Of a stretch of 64,000 nt of DNA, positions 51,764-59,201 are shown in pieces. A program made the position numbers and the translations under genes. Source of the stretch: an uncultured Clostridium sp. (lineage in GTDB: Bacteria > Bacillota > Clostridia > Lachnospirales > Lachnospiraceae); assembly GCA_902496665.1 (NCBI GenBank), contig CABVBU010000010.1, forward strand, positions 1 to 64,000, written 5' to 3'. Numbering within the stretch: the first letter of the stretch is position 1; each line of letters begins with the position of its first letter. The notes beneath the pieces were generated by a model. The model worked only from the letters and a program-made list of their open reading frames with translations. It ran no database searches and was not told the DNA's origin.

Positions 51764-52249
51764 CTACTCTTTCAGATTTGTTTCATTACTGCTATCAATT
51801 TTATCTTTCAGAACTGCAATGTACTTCATCAACCACTCCGGAACCCGTGCTCCCATGCGACCGGCGTTTTCAGTGATAGACAGGGCCTCATTTAATAAGT
51901 ACCATACTGTTGTCAAAAGGGACAACATCGCAGATGGCAGATGATACCCAAGATTCCCGGATGTCTTTGCTAAGATGTAATCAATTACAATTGCCACAGT
52001 GATCACAAATAAATATGCGATCTTCTTTGCGATTCCCTTTGCTCCTTTTTTACTGGACCAACCATATGATATATCTCCCGGATGATCAATCGCTTCCACC
52101 ATACTTGCGATCATCCCACTGATATAATCAACTACCATTAAAAAGACAAGCAGTCCCAGCAAATAAAATGTGATTCCCAATTTTTCAGACAAAAATGCGA
52201 TTACTCCAGTTGCAAGCAGCTGGATTGTTGTACATGTACCTTTGCTCAT
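51764..52249 (-). CDS. Phage holin (toxin secretion/phage lysis holin family)
   Basis: This is 161 residues from the second ATG, which has GGAG 8 bases upstream. Three or four hydrophobic spans are seen. GLLVFLMVVDYISGMIASMV is the signature of the Phage_holin_4 family, and the C-terminus MKYIAVLKDKIDSS is polar. It forms membrane holes that release the endolysin. Between the CmpB-like gene and the tiny membrane protein. Inference: still functional, because the frame is intact. Confidence 0.88.
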   Translation of the reverse strand: MSKGTCTTIQLLATGVIAFLSEKLGITFYLLGLLVFLMVVDYISGMIASMVEAIDHPGDISYGWSSKKGAKGIAKKIAYLFVITVAIVIDYILAKTSGNLGYHLPSAMLSLLTTVWYLLNEALSITENAGRMGARVPEWLMKYIAVLKDKIDSSNETNLKE

Positions 52250-52295
52250 TCTCATTTCTCCTTTTGATTTCCTTACTATATTATATGTTTGTCCG

Positions 52296-52718
52296 TCAGA
52301 TCAGTCTGTAGTGTGGCCGTTCCTCCCTGAATTTCAAATACCGGATCCAGTCATCCAGAACGATTCCAACCAGTGCCACCGGCAGCCACAGCACAAAGTA
52401 CTGCGGACAGATCTGCCCCAAGAGATTGCCCGGAAGCCCGCTGTAGTCCCAGACGTTCCAGCCCAGCCATAAATTGACGATGCATCCGGTCAGGAACTCT
52501 AATATCGTGATTCCGACCGCACCAATGAGGATCTGCTGCCATAACGGCATCTGCCAGGGAATAACCTCGTTGATCAATCCCAGAAATACGAAACAGATTC
52601 CGCCAAGCAGGAACATCGTCCAATGACTCCGGCCACGCCAGATCAGTTCGATCAATATGTAAAGCAGTCCGCCAACATTAAACAGGAACAGATATTTATT
52701 CAGTAACCTGTGGTTCAT
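52296..52718 (-). CDS. CmpB-type membrane protein (putative ABC-transporter-type IV permease family)
   Basis: This is 140 residues from an ATG preceded by AGGTG; a longer frame lacks support. Four spans. IGAVGITILEFLTGCIVNLW and GWNVWDYSGLPGNLLGQICP match the ABC_trans_CmpB family, found beside phage lysis genes and on chromosomes of clostridia. The biochemical role is unknown. It lies in the lysis block of the prophage remnant. Confidence 0.8.
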   Translation of the reverse strand: MNHRLLNKYLFLFNVGGLLYILIELIWRGRSHWTMFLLGGICFVFLGLINEVIPWQMPLWQQILIGAVGITILEFLTGCIVNLWLGWNVWDYSGLPGNLLGQICPQYFVLWLPVALVGIVLDDWIRYLKFREERPHYRLI

Positions 52719-52779
52719 CTGCATCACCTGCTCTCTCTTTCGCTGATGTAATATATGCCTTGAGGACATCTGACTGGTA

Positions 52780-53466
52780 CTATTCCGGGACATCTGCACC
52801 ATAATAAAGCTGCTGGATCTCATCCGCTGTCTCGCATCCTGCGATCCACATGTTTACGGCATTGCAATAGGTCGTATGGTATGATACATAAGCCATTGCC
52901 GTGGATGTGATGATTTCCATATCCTCTGCACTGTAGTATCGGCATGGTTGACCGTCCGCGTGATACTCAAGCTCGGTGGTGCCTGATGCAAGCTGTACCT
53001 GCTTACCGAAGAGATTGAGCTGATCATGCTCCGTCAAACTAAAATGCTGCGTGGATTCGTCCGACAGATTGACATCGACTCCGGAATAGATAGCGGTCTC
53101 ACATGCCTGACTGATTTCCCGCTTTTTCGCTGCCTGTAGTTCTTCCAAGGTCGGTTCGTATGGTTCCGGCGGAAGGATCTCGCCACCGGTATCCGGATCC
53201 GGTGTCTGGTACATGCTGCCATCATCTGACAGATAGACTGTCTGGCCCTCATCGCGATAAACTGTAGTCCATCCGGACAATGTCGCACATTCAACGTCTC
53301 CAGCCGTGTAAAGTACAATGTCACCATTCCACTTTGTCGGCGGCGTACCATTTAACCAGTTATAGTATGTTTTGGTCGCGATACCCGAAGATTTTGCAAA
53401 ATCATCTTTTGATAATCCAAGGCGTACTCGTTCGGCTTCGATATTTCCGTATTTCGTTTTTCTCAC
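52780..53466 (-). CDS. Chimeric gene: repressor-like N-terminus joined to a phage tail-protein C-terminus
   Basis: This is 228 residues starting at GTG. Residues 1-42 are an XRE helix-turn-helix (GNIEAERVRLGLSKDDFAKS, GIATKTYYNWLNGTPP), cut off where repressors normally continue. From TKWNGDIVLY onward it is a tail-associated protein, with a Pro/Glu linker and a DUF4376-like end (FSLTEHDQLNLFGKQVQLAS, EYHADGQPCRYYSAEDME, SYHTTYCNAVNMW). The joint lies near residue 43. It is best explained by a deletion that removed the phage replication and structural genes and fused the two ends in frame. Confidence 0.7.
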   Translation of the reverse strand: MRKTKYGNIEAERVRLGLSKDDFAKSSGIATKTYYNWLNGTPPTKWNGDIVLYTAGDVECATLSGWTTVYRDEGQTVYLSDDGSMYQTPDPDTGGEILPPEPYEPTLEELQAAKKREISQACETAIYSGVDVNLSDESTQHFSLTEHDQLNLFGKQVQLASGTTELEYHADGQPCRYYSAEDMEIITSTAMAYVSYHTTYCNAVNMWIAGCETADEIQQLYYGADVPE

Positions 53467-53507
53467 GCTCCCTTCTCATCTTTATTGAATTTAGGTATTC
53501 TTAAAAG

Positions 53508-53708
53508 TTACCCTTTGGCAAAAAAAATTGACATAGGATCTTCAATATGAAGTTCATCAATCATAATTTGGATTTCATCGCTTCCAAAAACACCATTTTT
53601 CATCTTTTCATAAAAGGTTTTCGGTGTAACGCCAATTTTCGAAGCTACATCCGACTGAGAGAATCCATTTTTTGCAATGATCCCTCTCAATTCATCTGTC
53701 TTTATCAA
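53508..53708 (-). CDS. Cro-like XRE regulator of the prophage remnant
   Basis: This is 66 residues from a TTG with GGAGG 9 bases upstream. It is a single helix-turn-helix: LRGIIAKNGFSQSDVASKIG, then VTPKTFYEKMKNGVFGSDEI. It is divergent from the larger repressor, the arrangement of a cro/cI switch. It lies 42 bases upstream of the chimeric gene and probably is co-transcribed with it. Confidence 0.8.
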   Translation of the reverse strand: MIKTDELRGIIAKNGFSQSDVASKIGVTPKTFYEKMKNGVFGSDEIQIMIDELHIEDPMSIFFAKG

Positions 53709-53748
53709 TTTCTATCACCTCCTGTGTAACTTGTCAGGATATTTTTTA

Positions 53749-53777
53749 TTGTTTTTATAACATTTTTGTGCTATTAT
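53749..53777 (+). promoter_or_regulatory. Promoter of the prophage repressor
   Basis: TTGTTT, a 17-base spacer and TATTAT, 27 bases before the repressor ATG. The 95-base intergenic between the divergent regulators presumably holds their operators. I see no clear repeat. Confidence 0.5.
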
Positions 53778-53803
53778 TAAGTTACTTTAAAGGAGGTTTC
53801 TAT

Positions 53804-54247
53804 ATGACAGTTGGCGAACGATTAAAACAGCTACGTGAACAACTCGGCATGAGCCAGGTTGATTTTGCTACAAAAATCAATGTTTCCAAACAAACATTAT
53901 ATAAATACGAAAATAATATCATTACAAATATACCTTCCGACAAGATCGAATCCGCCGCAAGGATATGCAATGTATCTCCCGCCTATATTATGGGGTGGGG
54001 AAATGACTTGAGCCCAATTACATCCGACACATCCTCCGAGCTCACCGCCCGCGATGAAAAAGACATCGCCAAGATTCTGGAGCACACCAAGGAGCTGCTG
54101 CTCTCCCAGGAAGGGCTGATGTTCGACGGCGATCCGGCGTCTCCGGAGGCGATCAATTCAATTCTGGATGCAATGCAGATCGGAATGGAAATGGCTAAGA
54201 AAAAGAATAAAGAGAAATACACGCCCAAGAAATATAAAAAGGACTGA
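53804..54247 (+). CDS. Prophage repressor (XRE family)
   Basis: This is 147 residues with AAAGGAGG upstream. The helix-turn-helix is GERLKQLREQLGMSQVDFAT and KINVSKQTLYKYENNIITN. The C-terminal part is helical and Lys-rich. It is followed after 5 bases by an ImmA-type protease gene, which in ICEBs1-like and many prophage systems cleaves the repressor on DNA damage. The pair therefore forms the immunity module of the remnant. Confidence 0.85.
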   Translation: MTVGERLKQLREQLGMSQVDFATKINVSKQTLYKYENNIITNIPSDKIESAARICNVSPAYIMGWGNDLSPITSDTSSELTARDEKDIAKILEHTKELLLSQEGLMFDGDPASPEAINSILDAMQIGMEMAKKKNKEKYTPKKYKKD

Positions 54248-54252
54248 TTTCC

Positions 54253-54687
54253 ATGCACATAAAGAAACTGGTATCACGTCTCGTCCGGAAATACCAGACG
54301 CGTGATCCATTTGAAATGATAAAGGGAATGAATGTGATCCTGGTCCACTATCCCCTGGAAGGCGTCCGTGGATTTTACCAGTACTTCCAGCGGAATCATA
54401 TCATCTATCTGGATGAACGGCTCACAGAGGCGGAGCAGCGCTTCGTTCTCGCACATGAGCTGGGACATCTGTTCCTACACAAGAAAGCGAATGCGATCTT
54501 TATGGATTCCAGGACACAATTCAACACGGATAAATATGAACGGGAAGCCGACACCTTCGCGATGGAGCTTCTGGTTCCGGACTCCGTGATCTTCGAGCAT
54601 CCCGATCTGACGATCGGTCAGCTGGCCCGCCTGACCGGATATGCCGAGGAGCTGCTGAAGAACAAAGAATTCTTTACATCAAATTAA
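54253..54687 (+). CDS. ImmA/IrrE-family metallopeptidase
   Basis: This is 144 residues. The zinc motif HELGH lies in FVLAHELGHLFLHKKANAIF, with the third ligand in EREADTFAMELL. ImmA proteins cleave the partner repressor to induce the element. AAGGAC precedes the ATG. Translation follows the repressor with a gap of only 5 bases. Confidence 0.9.
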   Translation: MHIKKLVSRLVRKYQTRDPFEMIKGMNVILVHYPLEGVRGFYQYFQRNHIIYLDERLTEAEQRFVLAHELGHLFLHKKANAIFMDSRTQFNTDKYEREADTFAMELLVPDSVIFEHPDLTIGQLARLTGYAEELLKNKEFFTSN

Positions 54688-54774
54688 TGAACCTTGAAAA
54701 TAATATCCTTACCCGGGCAGCCAGTAGAGCGGCCGCGGCTTTCCCGCCCTGAGTCTTGAAGGGAGGGATGCCTT

Positions 54775-54858
54775 ATGAGTACATATGAGGAATTACAGCT
54801 TATCGTATCTGTGGCAGCACTGATCGTAGCAATCCTTACCTATACCCATAAAAAATAG
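54775..54858 (+). CDS. 27-residue holin-like toxin (Hol_Tox family)
   Basis: An ATG with AGGGAGG 9 bases upstream opens a 27-codon gene beginning MSTYEELQLIVSVAALIVAI and ending LTYTHKK. This is the pattern of the putative holin-like toxin family (short polar N-terminus with YE, one membrane span, Lys-rich tail). Such peptides are usually type I toxins silenced by RNA. It lies directly after the ImmA gene. Inverted repeats around it would fold the transcript over its ribosome site. Confidence 0.78.
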   Translation: MSTYEELQLIVSVAALIVAILTYTHKK

Positions 54859-54893
54859 CCGTCCTGCCCTAGCAAAGCTGACGACTATTTTTT
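54853..54893. terminator. Bidirectional terminator overlapping the toxin stop
   Basis: AAATAGCCGTC pairs with GACGACTATTT (one mismatch), then TTT. A runs and T runs flank both sides, so an antisense transcript could share it. Confidence 0.65.
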
Positions 54894-55088
54894 AGTAATG
54901 ATCTTTCGCCAGGGCGGGGAGCCTTAACCTCCCTTACTGGCTGTCTTGTTAAGTATATTATACAGGTCCGGAAATAATTTGTCAAATCACATAAATAGAA
55001 AAACCGCCCGGTGTTACCAGCACCGAACGGATTTTCATAGATTTTCTCTTGCCGGATGCTCCGGAAAGATATAATCACACCTTTTAAG

Positions 55089-56372
55089 TTATGAGTGAAT
55101 ATCGTCGATCGCTTTACCAATATCATGTCTCATATACTTATTCTCAAATGATATCCATTCCGTAGCCTCATAAGCTTTCTTTCTGGCTTCCTTCAGATCT
55201 TTTCCGGTGGCGGTCACACCGAGGACACGACCGCCGTTAGTGACGATCTGGCCGTTTTCGTTGAATTTTGTGCCGGAGTGGAAGACATAGTAATCGTCTT
55301 TTCCCTTGAACTTCTCAAGTCCCTCGATCGGGAATCCTTTTTTATACTCTACCGGGTAGCCGTCGGACGCTAAGATCACACATACTGTCGCGCGGTCATT
55401 GTCGAACTTCAAGTCTACCTGGTCAAGAGTTCCATCGATGCAGGCCTCAAAGACATCAACGATATCATTTTCCAGTCTCGGGAGAACGACCTGCGCCTCC
55501 GGGTCGCCGAATCTCGCGTTGTACTCCAGGACCTTCGGTCCATCCGGGGTCAGCATGAGACCGAAGAAGATAACTCCCTTGAACGGTCTTCCCTCTGCCT
55601 TCATGGCGTCAACAGTCGGCTGGTAGATATATTTCTTACAGAACTCGTCGACTTCCTTCGTGTAGAACGGGCTCGGGGAGAAGTTTCCCATACCGCCGGT
55701 ATTTAAGCCCTGATCGCCGTCCTTTGCACGCTTGTGGTCCTGGGCAGAGCTCATGATCTTCACGATATTTCCATCCACGAAGGACAGTACGGATACCTCG
55801 CGTCCTGTCATAAACTCCTCGATAACGATCTCATCGCCCGCGGAACCGAACTTCTTATCCATCATGAGGGTCTTGACGCCCTCTTTTGCCTCTTCTAATG
55901 TCTGGCAAATCAGAACGCCTTTTCCGAGCGCAAGACCGTCCGCCTTCAATACGATCGGCATCTTCGCGGTCTCAAGATACTCCAACGCCTTCTCCGGGTC
56001 TGTGAATGTCTCATAAGCCGCTGTCGGGATATTGTACTTCTTCATAAGGTCCTTGGAAAATGCCTTGGAACCCTCAAGGATCGCCGCGTTCTTTCTCGGT
56101 CCGAATACGCGGAGTCCCTCCTTCTCGAAGACATCAACGATTCCGCCTACAAGCGGATCATCCATACCGATCACGGTAAGATCGATCTCTTTTTCTTTCG
56201 CGAAAGCAACTAATTTATCAAATTCCATGGCACCGATCGGCACGCACTCCGCTACTTCAGAAATACCTGCATTGCCCGGTGCGCAGTAGATCTTATCGAC
56301 CTTCTTGCTCTGTGCGACCTTCCATGCGATCGCATGCTCTCTTCCGCCGCTGCCAACGATTAAAACCTTCAT
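55089..56372 (-). CDS. purD: Phosphoribosylamine-glycine ligase
   Basis: This is 427 residues from an ATG with AGGAGG 8 bases upstream; the longer frame overlaps the spacer to purN. It begins KVLIVGSGGREHAIAWKVAQ. The ATP-grasp domain shows KADGLALGKGVLIC, EEFMTGREVSVLSF and GVIFFGLMLTPDGPKVLEYN, then ARFGDPEAQ. It makes glycinamide ribonucleotide in de novo purine synthesis. Last gene of purE-purM-purN-purD. Confidence 0.96.
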   Translation of the reverse strand: MKVLIVGSGGREHAIAWKVAQSKKVDKIYCAPGNAGISEVAECVPIGAMEFDKLVAFAKEKEIDLTVIGMDDPLVGGIVDVFEKEGLRVFGPRKNAAILEGSKAFSKDLMKKYNIPTAAYETFTDPEKALEYLETAKMPIVLKADGLALGKGVLICQTLEEAKEGVKTLMMDKKFGSAGDEIVIEEFMTGREVSVLSFVDGNIVKIMSSAQDHKRAKDGDQGLNTGGMGNFSPSPFYTKEVDEFCKKYIYQPTVDAMKAEGRPFKGVIFFGLMLTPDGPKVLEYNARFGDPEAQVVLPRLENDIVDVFEACIDGTLDQVDLKFDNDRATVCVILASDGYPVEYKKGFPIEGLEKFKGKDDYYVFHSGTKFNENGQIVTNGGRVLGVTATGKDLKEARKKAYEATEWISFENKYMRHDIGKAIDDIHS

Positions 56373-56452
56373 TCGTTTTTCCTCCTGCTTATCAGTGAAG
56401 CCGTTCCTGTATACGCCCCGCGCAGCCAGGAACGGCTGTCTTCTATCCTGTA

Positions 56453-57046
56453 TCAGATCTCTCCGTTTGCGATCATGTCGATGGCCTTCGGCAGGATCTT
56501 CCACTCTGCCTGTTCCATGACGCGGCGCTGAAGGACCTCCGGCGTGTCACCTTTTTCCACTTCAACGGCCTTCTGTAAGATGATCGGACCGGAATCCATT
56601 CCCTCGTCCACAAAATGTACCGTCGCACCGGTGATCTTTACACCTCTCCGAAGAGCAGCCTCATGGACCTTCAATCCGTAGAAGCCGACACCGCAGAAGG
56701 ACGGAATCAAAGACGGGTGGATATTGATGATCTTATCTCTGTATTTTTCGATCATGGCTGCCGGGATCTTCACGAGATATCCTGCCAGCACGATGAGGTC
56801 CAGCTCATAGGAATCGATCTTAGCAACCAGTGCCTCATTGAACTCCTCCCTGGACGCAAAATCCTTCGGAGAAAGACACTCAGCCGGAATCCCATGCTTT
56901 TTCGCGCGCTCCAAAGCATACGCGCCTGCGTTGTTGCTGATGACAACCTCTACCTTCGCATTGCGGATCGTTCCCGCATCGATGGCATCTAAGATCGCCT
57001 GAAGATTCGTTCCTCCGCCGGAAACAAGAACGCCGACTCTTAACAT
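56453..57046 (-). CDS. purN: Phosphoribosylglycinamide formyltransferase
   Basis: This is 197 residues. The start RVGVLVSGGGTNLQAILDAI is typical. The catalytic Asn-His-Asp are seen in IINIHPSLIPSF and VHFVDEGMDSGPII. It transfers the formyl group of 10-formyl-tetrahydrofolate to GAR. The start overlaps the purM end by 7 bases. HPSLIPSFCGVGFYG has an insertion typical of clostridial PurN. Confidence 0.95.
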   Translation of the reverse strand: MLRVGVLVSGGGTNLQAILDAIDAGTIRNAKVEVVISNNAGAYALERAKKHGIPAECLSPKDFASREEFNEALVAKIDSYELDLIVLAGYLVKIPAAMIEKYRDKIINIHPSLIPSFCGVGFYGLKVHEAALRRGVKITGATVHFVDEGMDSGPIILQKAVEVEKGDTPEVLQRRVMEQAEWKILPKAIDMIANGEI

Positions 57047-58071
57047 AAGGTCACTCCCTTTTCTCCTGCCTCGATGGATCCGATGATGTACGGGATATCT
57101 CCTGCTGCCTTCATGGCTGCCATCGTTGTGCGGACATCTTCCTCAGCGACTGCAACGACCATACCGATTCCCATGTTGAAGGTGTTGTACATGATCTTCT
57201 CATCGATCTCGCCCTTTTTCTGCATCAGCGGGAAGATCGGCGGGATCTGGTAGCTGTCTTTATGGATCACAGCGCGGACGCCGTCCTTTAACATACGCGG
57301 AACATTCTCGTAGAAGCCGCCGCCTGTGATATGGCTGCATGCCTTTACGGTAACGCCTGCTTTTTTCACGTTCTTTAAAGCTTTCACATAGATTCTTGTC
57401 GGAGCGAGAAGTGTCTCACCGAGAGTCTTTCCAAGCTCGTCGTAATATGTATTTAAGCCCTCCGCAGTCATCTCTTTCTCAAATACCTTGCGGACAAGAG
57501 AGAAACCGTTGGAGTGAACGCCTGTGGAAGCCATTCCGATCAGCACATCACCCAGCTGAAGATCCTCTCCTGTGATCATCTCCTTTTTATCGCAGACGCC
57601 AACGGAGAAACCTGCAAGGTCATACTCATCCTCTGCCATAAGACCCGGATGCTCTGCGGTCTCACCGCCGATCAGGGCAGCTTCAGACTGGAGACAGCCC
57701 TCCGCAACACCTTTTACGATATCCGCGATCTTCTCCGGATAGTTCTTGCCGCATGCAATATAGTCTAAGAAGAATAACGGCTCACCGCCTGCACATGCGA
57801 TATCGTTGACGCACATAGCGACTGCGTCGATACCGATGGTGTCATGCTTGTCCATGATCATCGCAAGTTTCACCTTTGTTCCACATCCGTCAGTGCCGGA
57901 AAGAAGGACCGGCTCCTCCATATCTTTGATCTTTGCGAGGGAGAATGCACCGGAAAATCCGCCAAGACCTCCTAAAACTTCCTCACGCATGGTCTTCTTT
58001 ACATGCTCTTTCATCAGTTCTACAGACTTGTAACCAGCCTCGATATCAACTCCGGCTTTCTTGTAATCCAT
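57040..58071 (-). CDS. purM: Phosphoribosylformylglycinamidine cyclo-ligase
   Basis: This is 343 residues from an ATG with AGGAGG upstream. It begins YKKAGVDIEAGYKSVELMK. LSGTDGCGTKVKLA, GIDAVAMCVNDIACAGGEPL and the C-terminal HITGGGFYENVPRML are PurM hallmarks. It makes aminoimidazole ribonucleotide. The 209-base gap to purE holds no clear gene or terminator, so purE and purM are probably one transcript. Confidence 0.96.
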   Translation of the reverse strand: MDYKKAGVDIEAGYKSVELMKEHVKKTMREEVLGGLGGFSGAFSLAKIKDMEEPVLLSGTDGCGTKVKLAMIMDKHDTIGIDAVAMCVNDIACAGGEPLFFLDYIACGKNYPEKIADIVKGVAEGCLQSEAALIGGETAEHPGLMAEDEYDLAGFSVGVCDKKEMITGEDLQLGDVLIGMASTGVHSNGFSLVRKVFEKEMTAEGLNTYYDELGKTLGETLLAPTRIYVKALKNVKKAGVTVKACSHITGGGFYENVPRMLKDGVRAVIHKDSYQIPPIFPLMQKKGEIDEKIMYNTFNMGIGMVVAVAEEDVRTTMAAMKAAGDIPYIIGSIEAGEKGVTLC

Positions 58072-58280
58072 ATGTATTTCCTCCTGGAGAATCTTATGTT
58101 CGCGGACATTCTCTGCACATTCTGCATGTTGCATGCGCGATCATGTCCCGATTTCTATATTTTTTATGCTTATATGAGTTTACACTGTGTCTTCATCAGC
58201 CCCTGCTGGAAACACAATGCCCGGCAGCCACTCACCTTTCTGTCTGCGGGAACTCTGTTTTTTAATATCTCTGTTACTTA

Positions 58281-58799
58281 TTATTTTTTCATGGAAGCAA
58301 GATACTCTTTGTATCCGATCTTGTCGAGCTTCTCAGCCTTGCTCTCAACTTCCGTCTTCATCTTCTCGGAATAAGCTTTTAATTTTTCAAGGAGTTCCGG
58401 ATCGGATGCCGCAAGGATCTTTGCCGCAAGGATTCCGGCATTCTTTCCTCCGTTGATCGCTACGGTCGCTACCGGGATTCCGGACGGCATCTGTACGATA
58501 GAATAGAGGGAATCCACGCCGCCTAAGTCAGAAGTCTTCATCGGGATTCCGATGACCGGAAGCGGGAAGATCGCTGCGCACATACCCGGAAGGTGAGCTG
58601 CCTTGCCTGCGCCGGCGATAATAACCTTCATGCCTTTGCTCTCGGCGCTCTTCGCGTACTCGAAAAATGTATCCGGCTCTCTGTGAGCGGAAATGATCGT
58701 CATTTCAAAATCAATACCAAACTGTTCCAGTACCTCGGCAGCCTGTGCCATGATCGGCATATCAGAGTCACTGCCCATTACAATTCCAACTTTTGTCAT
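58281..58799 (-). CDS. purE: N5-carboxyaminoimidazole ribonucleotide mutase
   Basis: This is 172 residues. GIVMGSDSDMPIMAQAAEVL at the N-terminus, SAHREPD and GAGKAAHLPGMCA, PVIGIPMKTSDLGGVDSL and GIPVATVAING are the PurE landmarks. It acts in the AIR to CAIR step. First gene of the purine cluster, behind a good promoter and a long leader stem-loop. purK is not adjacent. Confidence 0.96.
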   Translation of the reverse strand: MTKVGIVMGSDSDMPIMAQAAEVLEQFGIDFEMTIISAHREPDTFFEYAKSAESKGMKVIIAGAGKAAHLPGMCAAIFPLPVIGIPMKTSDLGGVDSLYSIVQMPSGIPVATVAINGGKNAGILAAKILAASDPELLEKLKAYSEKMKTEVESKAEKLDKIGYKEYLASMKK

Positions 58800-58828
58800 T
58801 GTTTTTTCTCCTTATGAGTGTAACGATT

Positions 58829-58912
58829 ATTGATAAGTTATTCTAATAAATAGCTTTTTAGTAACAATGCTTTCTTATCAATCATAATACAAGGTTTTTT
58901 TATGCGCGTCAA
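58829..58912 (-). promoter_or_regulatory. Promoter and leader stem-loop of the purine operon
   Basis: On the minus strand TTGACG (58907-58912), a 17-base spacer and TATTAT (58884-58889) form the promoter. At the start site ATTGATAAG pairs with CTTATCAAT (58829-58837 with 58874-58882), and GTTACTAA-like inner arms continue the stem. No G-box purine-riboswitch core is present. The rest of 58913-59040 shows nothing. Confidence 0.6.
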
Positions 58913-59042
58913 GTAGGAATCCGTAGATTCTGCCAACTTCATGCAGTGATGTGATACTGCAAAATATAATATTCTTCCCATCCATCGGTCTGTCAGCGGC
59001 TTTTCTTGGGATCACAAGTGTCCACACTCAGTGTAATTATGT

Positions 59043-59087
59043 AAAAACACCCTGAAATACATAAATGAATTACATATTTCAGGGTGT
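59043..59087 (-). terminator. Terminator downstream of the M29 aminopeptidase
   Basis: ACACCCTGAAATA and TATTTCAGGGTGT form a 13-bp perfect stem; on the minus strand TTTTTAC follows. Confidence 0.8.
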
Positions 59088-59165
59088 CCTGTCATCAGCT
59101 GCATAACCACTGCGTTCATAATTTTCTCTATGCTATTCCGGTTTTGCAGTCTGATAAAACTTTTT

Positions 59166-59192
59166 GTAACGATTCAGTATCTTCACAGTTAC
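59166..59192 (+). repeat. 27-bp interspersed imperfect palindrome, copy C
   Basis: GTAACGATTCAGTATC then TTCACAGTTAC. It differs from copy B at only three positions (40455-40481) and sits 9 bases past the aminopeptidase stop, the same place as copy B relative to nudC. Confidence 0.75.
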
Positions 59193-59201
59193 AACTTTTT
59201 C

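Larger units (their letters stand above)
54718..54943 (+). repeat. Set of inverted repeats bracketing the holin-like toxin gene
   Basis: CAGCCAGTA (54718-54726) matches TACTGGCTG (54935-54943). GGCTTTCCCGCCCT (54737-54750) matches AGGGCGGGGAGCC (54911-54923). AAGGGAGG, the toxin's ribosome site (54759-54766), matches CCTCCCTT (54928-54935). In a full-length transcript the 3' end could hide the ribosome site. Confidence 0.6.

Noticed and set aside
54718..54943. par/Fst-type type I locus with convergent antisense RNA
   Set aside because: Fst loci use direct repeats so that the two RNAs are complementary; here the repeats are inverted, so self-folding of one transcript fits better. A bidirectional terminator keeps the idea open.
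58800..58960. Guanine or adenine riboswitch upstream of purE
   Set aside because: The conserved three-way junction core is absent; only a promoter and a simple stem-loop are seen.
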